Below, in pieces: positions 6,779-9,479 of a DNA stretch of 9,479 nucleotides (positions within the stretch are counted from its first letter, which is position 1; the number at the start of each line of letters is the position of its first letter). Origin of the DNA: an uncultured Bacteroidales bacterium (GTDB lineage Bacteria > Bacteroidota > Bacteroidia > Bacteroidales > Paludibacteraceae); NCBI GenBank assembly GCA_946619625.1, contig CAMOMF010000037.1, positions 1-9,479 of the forward strand, read 5' to 3'. The notes under the pieces are model-generated. The model was not told the origin of the DNA, did not search any database, and saw only the letters and a program-made list of their open reading frames with translations. The position numbers were made by a program, and so were the translations under genes.

Positions 6779-6810
6779 TTTGGTCATGTCAAAAAAAAGC
6801 AGTACCTTTG
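6779..6810 (+). promoter_or_regulatory. Bacteroidetes-type promoter of infC-rpmI-rplT
   Basis: TTTG (6779-6782) is followed after 20 bp by TACCTTTG (6803-6810), a full match to the -33/-7 consensus. The expected start near 6817 gives a leader of about 80 nt before the AUU start of infC. The operon therefore has its own promoter here. Confidence 0.8.
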
Positions 6811-6833
6811 CAGCCGTTTTTGCGAAAGTGAGT

Positions 6834-6849
6834 GCGTGTGCGCCCACGC
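6834..6849 (+). promoter_or_regulatory. possible hairpin in the infC leader
   Basis: GCGTG (6834-6838) and CACGC (6845-6849) pair around a 6-nt loop, extendable by a G-U pair. The stem is G+C-rich in an otherwise A-rich leader and lies about 17-20 nt after the predicted transcription start. It may shape access to the ribosome-binding site downstream; evidence is only the pairing. Confidence 0.35.
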
Positions 6850-6885
6850 GATAGCGCAGAAGAAATAGTAGTAACCATTAATTTT

Positions 6886-6891
6886 AGGAGG
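6886..6891 (+). promoter_or_regulatory. strong Shine-Dalgarno site that fixes the infC start
   Basis: AGGAGG lies 6 nt before the ATT at 6898, an ideal distance. Bacteroidetes genes usually lack such sites because the anti-Shine-Dalgarno end of 16S rRNA is masked on their ribosomes, so a full six-base match is notable. No other gene in this window has one. Confidence 0.85.
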
Positions 6892-6897
6892 AAACAA

Positions 6898-7473
6898 ATT
6901 ATCGCAAATCCCGTTAAGGGTCCGGTGGAGAGAGATAATCGCCGGCCACGTGAAAAAGAAATGCCACACCGTATCAATGACCGGATCCGTGGCGTTCAGG
7001 AAGTACGTCTCGTTGGAGACAATGTAGAGCAAGGTATCTACTCCTTCAAGGAGGCGATGCGGCTTGCCGATGACCAAAATCTCGACTTGGTCGAAATCAG
7101 CGCTTCCGCCAATCCTCCTGTGTGTCGCATCTTGGACTACCAGAAGTTCCTCTATCAGCAGAAAAAGAAACAAAAGGAACAAAAGGCCAATTCGGCGAAG
7201 GTTACCGTCAAGGAAATTCGTTTCGGACCTCAGACGGACGAGCATGACTACCAGTTCAAACTCAAGCACGCTATCGGTTTCTTGCAGGAAGGCTCTAAAG
7301 TCAAAGCATATGTGTTCTTCCGAGGACGTTCGATACTCTTTAAAGAACAAGGCGAGGAGTTGCTCTCACGGTTCTGTGTGGATTTGGAAGAGTACGGTAA
7401 ACCCGACAAGGTTCCTACATTGGAGGGAAAACGCATGATTGTCATGCTCAGCCCCAAACCAAAGAAATCGTAA
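6898..7473 (+). CDS. infC: translation initiation factor IF-3 with an AUU start codon
   Basis: IF-3 binds the 30S subunit, prevents early 50S joining and checks start codon and initiator tRNA. I place the start at ATT 6898 because AGGAGG stands 6 nt upstream; infC of Escherichia coli also starts at AUU, which lets IF-3 repress its own mRNA. This gives 191 residues. In-frame alternatives are a GTG at 6832, too near the promoter start and without a ribosome site, and an ATG at 6961 just before the conserved domain. Residues 1-22 are a basic extension, then the N-domain (HRINDRIRG at 24-32, LVEISASANPPVCRILDY), a lysine-rich linker (QQKKKQKEQK) and the C-domain (KVTVKEIRFGPQTDEHDYQ, FFRGR). It heads infC-rpmI-rplT. 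The thrS gene that often precedes infC is not here; a divergent lipoprotein gene lies upstream. Confidence 0.95.
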   Translation: MIANPVKGPVERDNRRPREKEMPHRINDRIRGVQEVRLVGDNVEQGIYSFKEAMRLADDQNLDLVEISASANPPVCRILDYQKFLYQQKKKQKEQKANSAKVTVKEIRFGPQTDEHDYQFKLKHAIGFLQEGSKVKAYVFFRGRSILFKEQGEELLSRFCVDLEEYGKPDKVPTLEGKRMIVMLSPKPKKS

Positions 7474-7480
7474 TGTAATT

Positions 7481-7508
7481 GTTCCATGGCTCAGGCTGCC
7501 ACAGGAAC
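7481..7508 (+). promoter_or_regulatory. stem-loop between infC and rpmI, candidate L20 operator
   Basis: Starting 7 nt after the infC stop, GTTCC (7481-7485) pairs with GGAAC (7504-7508), and inside it TGGC (7487-7490) pairs with GCCA (7498-7501), leaving a 7-nt loop and a small internal loop. No T run follows, so it is not a terminator. In Escherichia coli L20 binds structures between infC and rpmI to repress rpmI-rplT; a like role here is inference from position. Confidence 0.5.
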
Positions 7509-7540
7509 GTAATATTAACAATAAATAAATATAATAGAAA

Positions 7541-7738
7541 ATGCCAAAAATGAAAACTAACTCCGGTGCCAAAAAGCGCTTTACGCTTACCGGAACAGGA
7601 AAACTGCGTCGCAAACATGCGTACAAGAGTCACATCTTGACCAAGAAAACAAAGAAACAGAAACGTAATCTTACACACGTAGCAATTGTGGATCCCGCAA
7701 ACGTACGTTCCGTTAAGGAGATGTTGCTGCTCCACTAA
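7541..7738 (+). CDS. rpmI: 50S ribosomal protein L35
   Basis: This complete 65-residue protein is very basic and has the family features: MPKMKTNSGAKKRF at the N-terminus, GTGKLRRKHAYKSHIL in the middle and a lysine-rich KKTKKQKR stretch, then a short helix ending in MLLLH. L35 sits in the large ribosomal subunit. The length is normal. It lies 67 nt after infC and 99 nt before rplT in the conserved order infC-rpmI-rplT. The A/T-rich, purine-starting sequence ahead of the ATG has no Shine-Dalgarno site, the usual state in Bacteroidetes and in contrast with infC. Confidence 0.97.
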   Translation: MPKMKTNSGAKKRFTLTGTGKLRRKHAYKSHILTKKTKKQKRNLTHVAIVDPANVRSVKEMLLLH

Positions 7739-7780
7739 ACCTGTTTATTGCGACTAAGAAACAAAAGTATTAACGAATGT

Positions 7781-7816
7781 TTAGCACAAAAGAATGTCCT
7801 CTTCGGGCATCGCTAA
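7781..7816 (+). promoter_or_regulatory. nested stem-loop in the rplT leader, candidate L20 binding site
   Basis: TTAGC (7781-7785) pairs with GCTAA (7812-7816). Inside it ATGTCC (7794-7799) pairs with GGGCAT (7805-7810), with one G-U pair and a TCTTC loop. An unpaired A-rich side (7786-7793) faces a single base, giving an irregular helix. It stands 21 nt before the rplT ATG. L20 autoregulation through RNA mimics of its 23S site is known in Escherichia coli and Bacillus; applying it here is inference. Confidence 0.5.
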
Positions 7817-7837
7817 CAATCAAAAACAAAAAGAATT

Positions 7838-8188
7838 ATGCCAAGATCAGTAAATCATGTTGCTTCTCGCAACCGTCGTAAAAAGATTTTGAGTCTCACC
7901 CGAGGCTATTTTGCAACTCGTGCCAACGTTTGGACAGTAGCAAAGAATACATGGGAGAAAGGTTTGACCTATGCTTACCGTGACCGCAAGAACAAAAAAC
8001 GCAACTTCCGCGCTCTGTGGATTCAGCGTATCAATGCTGCCGCTCGCTTGGAGGGTCTCAGCTACAGCCAATTGATGGGCGCTCTGCATAAAGCCGGTAT
8101 CGAGATTAACCGCAAGGTACTCGCTGACCTCGCTGTGAATGAGCCTGCCACCTTCAAGGCGATCGTAGAGAAAGCAAAAAATGCTTAA
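7838..8188 (+). CDS. rplT: 50S ribosomal protein L20
   Basis: This complete 116-residue protein has the usual L20 length. It begins MPRSVNHVASRNRRKKILSL, with the long basic N-terminal tail that threads into 23S rRNA, then RGYFATRANVWTVAK and YAYRDRKNKKRNFRALWIQR. The globular C-terminal domain follows (INAAARLEGLSYSQLMGAL, then IEINRKVLADLAV), ending KAKNA. L20 is needed early in large-subunit assembly and in other bacteria represses its own operon by binding the mRNA. It is the last ribosomal gene here; 56 nt later a foldase gene starts on the same strand. Confidence 0.98.
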   Translation: MPRSVNHVASRNRRKKILSLTRGYFATRANVWTVAKNTWEKGLTYAYRDRKNKKRNFRALWIQRINAAARLEGLSYSQLMGALHKAGIEINRKVLADLAVNEPATFKAIVEKAKNA

Positions 8189-8211
8189 GGGAACTTTCTG
8201 TCCCGCTTTTT
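8189..8211 (+). terminator. weak hairpin with a T run after rplT, possible partial terminator
   Basis: GGGA (8189-8192) and TCCC (8201-8204) pair around an 8-nt loop, followed by GC and five T bases. The stem begins right at the rplT stop codon and is only 4 bp, so at most it would reduce read-through into the next gene. Confidence 0.25.
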
Positions 8212-8244
8212 GAACTTTATAAAAGCAATAAAGTATAATAAAGT

Positions 8245-9479
8245 ATGGCAACATTAGGAAAAATCCGTAATCATGGCGTGCTCCTGCTCGTAGTAGTAGG
8301 TCTGGCTATGTTTGCGTTTATTATTGGAGATTTCCTTTCCAGTTCCAACACCTACTTCTCGCGCGACCGCGAGTACGTGGGGGTTATAGAAGGAGAGAAA
8401 ATCCACTACACCGAATGGGAGGCTGCCAAAGAGCAGTTGAATGAGGTGTACAAAATTGAAACCGGGCGCAATGACTTCGATGAGGACATGGTTGCCGACA
8501 TGAACAACCGTGTATGGCAAATGTTCGTCGCCGATTATACCATGCAGAAGCAGGCAGAAAAAATCGGAATGACTGTTACGGCTGACGAGTTGTCGGATTT
8601 GTGCATCGGTAACAATGTTCACCAGATTATCTCTTCACGTCGCGCTTTCTTTGACCAGACCGGTCAGTTCAACCGCAACTATCTGGTGCAGTTCCTTAAC
8701 AGTTTGGAGCAGAGCTCGGATAATCCTGAAGACCAAGCCAACTTGCAGCAAGCCAAGTCGTATTGGGCATACTGGGAGAAAGCCGTTCGCATCACCTATT
8801 TGCAAGAGAAATATGTAGGTCTGCTGTCCAATTGTATTACTGCCAACAAGTTGGATGCAAAGTTTGCTTTCGATGCTCGTCAGGCAACCGTAGATGTTGA
8901 CTACGTGGCTCAACCCTATTTTGCCATTGCCGACTCGCTGGTGAAAGTCAGTGACTCCGATGTGAAGGCACTCTATCGCAAACATCAGAATGAGTACAAG
9001 CAGGAACCCAACCGCTCCATTTCTTATATCGCTTTCCCCATCCTTCCTTCTACCGAAGATACTCTCGCTGTAGCAAAGAAAATGGAGGAAGTCAAGAACG
9101 AGTTCTACACCACCGATGATGTGATGACCGTAGTGAACCTGAACTCCGATGTGATGTACGATGGACGCGACTATAGTATCGACAATGTACCTGCAGAGTA
9201 CAAAGACTTTGCTTTCGGCGCAACTGCCAAGACTGGCGATGTAACCGACATCAAGTTGGAAGACAACGTCTATTCGATGGCTCGTTTGGTTAAGGCGGGA
9301 TATTCGCTGCCTGACTCTGTTGAACTGAAAGCCATCGCTATGGACACTACCCGCCAGGATGCTGAGTTGGGGTGGTACACGGCAGACGAATTGGACAAGG
9401 CTATTGTTGAAAAGGCTTTTGTGGCTAAGAAAGGTGACCGTTTCACCGTACCGATGGGTATGGGCGAGCAGACTTTCGA
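8245..9479 (+). CDS. membrane-anchored SurA/PpiD-type periplasmic foldase (peptidylprolyl isomerase family), cut by the right edge
   Basis: The frame runs from the ATG at 8245 to the window end, 411 codons, with the C-terminus missing. The N-terminus MATLGKIRNHG is followed by one membrane helix at about 11-30 (VLLLVVVGLAMFAFIIGDFL), which fits an inner-membrane anchor with the rest in the periplasm. Residues about 42-200 match the SurA N-terminal chaperone domain: GVIEGEKIHYTEW opening, long amphipathic helices, and the FFDQTGQFNRNYLVQFL segment typical of PpiD-like proteins. Such proteins help outer-membrane proteins fold. The parvulin-type catalytic domain is expected later; part of it may begin near 340 (ELKAIAMDTT), but I cannot confirm catalytic residues. 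It follows rplT by 56 nt on the same strand; I see no TAnnTTTG promoter in the gap, so it may be read from the ribosomal operon. Confidence 0.85.
   Translation, partial: MATLGKIRNHGVLLLVVVGLAMFAFIIGDFLSSSNTYFSRDREYVGVIEGEKIHYTEWEAAKEQLNEVYKIETGRNDFDEDMVADMNNRVWQMFVADYTMQKQAEKIGMTVTADELSDLCIGNNVHQIISSRRAFFDQTGQFNRNYLVQFLNSLEQSSDNPEDQANLQQAKSYWAYWEKAVRITYLQEKYVGLLSNCITANKLDAKFAFDARQATVDVDYVAQPYFAIADSLVKVSDSDVKALYRKHQNEYKQEPNRSISYIAFPILPSTEDTLAVAKKMEEVKNEFYTTDDVMTVVNLNSDVMYDGRDYSIDNVPAEYKDFAFGATAKTGDVTDIKLEDNVYSMARLVKAGYSLPDSVELKAIAMDTTRQDAELGWYTADELDKAIVEKAFVAKKGDRFTVPMGMGEQTF

Noticed and set aside
6832..6897. GTG at 6832 as the start of infC
   Set aside because: It lies about 15 nt from the expected transcription start, has no ribosome-binding site and would add residues unlike IF-3. 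The AGGAGG fits the ATT at 6898.
6784..7350. Minus-strand frame of 188 codons
   Set aside because: It is antisense to infC and crosses the infC promoter; the product looks like a shadow of the IF-3 coding strand.

Overview
The window comes from a member of the Bacteroidetes, most likely the order Bacteroidales. Three lines of evidence agree. (i) Three promoters match the Bacteroidetes consensus (TTTG or near, 20 bp, TAnnTTTG). (ii) The gene set includes a TonB-dependent receptor with an N-terminal carboxypeptidase-regulatory-like domain, a lipoprotein of beta-rich repeats, and a membrane-anchored SurA/PpiD-type foldase. (iii) AsnS, IF-3, L35 and L20 look Bacteroidetes-like. Genus cannot be fixed from the sequence alone. 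The G+C content is moderate in genes and low between them.

The left two thirds is read on the minus strand. From right to left it holds a surface lipoprotein with three OB-like repeats (4852-6564), a 750 bp gene-free stretch, a 76-codon gene of unknown function (3867-4097), asnS for asparaginyl-tRNA synthetase (2464-3861), and a TonB-dependent outer-membrane receptor (1-2401). The receptor runs off the left edge, so its C-terminus is not seen. The small gene and asnS are 5 nt apart and share one promoter. The receptor starts 62 nt after asnS with no clear promoter of its own.

The gene-free stretch (4098-4851) is the oddest part. It contains about 18 units of an imperfect 11-bp tandem repeat that keeps exact register for about 200 bp, with a 33-bp higher-order copy. 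The minus strand of this repeat is G-rich and meets a G-quadruplex pattern. A likely terminator and an inverted repeat lie between it and the lipoprotein gene.

The right third is read on the plus strand. A divergent region with A/T tracts spaced about 10 bp apart separates the lipoprotein promoter from the infC promoter. Then come infC, rpmI and rplT (translation initiation factor IF-3 and ribosomal proteins L35 and L20), and the start of a periplasmic folding factor (PpiD/SurA-like) cut by the right edge. infC appears to start at a rare AUU codon behind a full AGGAGG Shine-Dalgarno sequence, which is striking in a phylum that seldom uses Shine-Dalgarno sites. Stem-loops precede rpmI and rplT and are candidate L20 autoregulatory sites.

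No new defence or mobile system is evident. The points most worth following are the 11-bp repeat, the AUU start of infC with its leader structures, and the OB-repeat lipoprotein.
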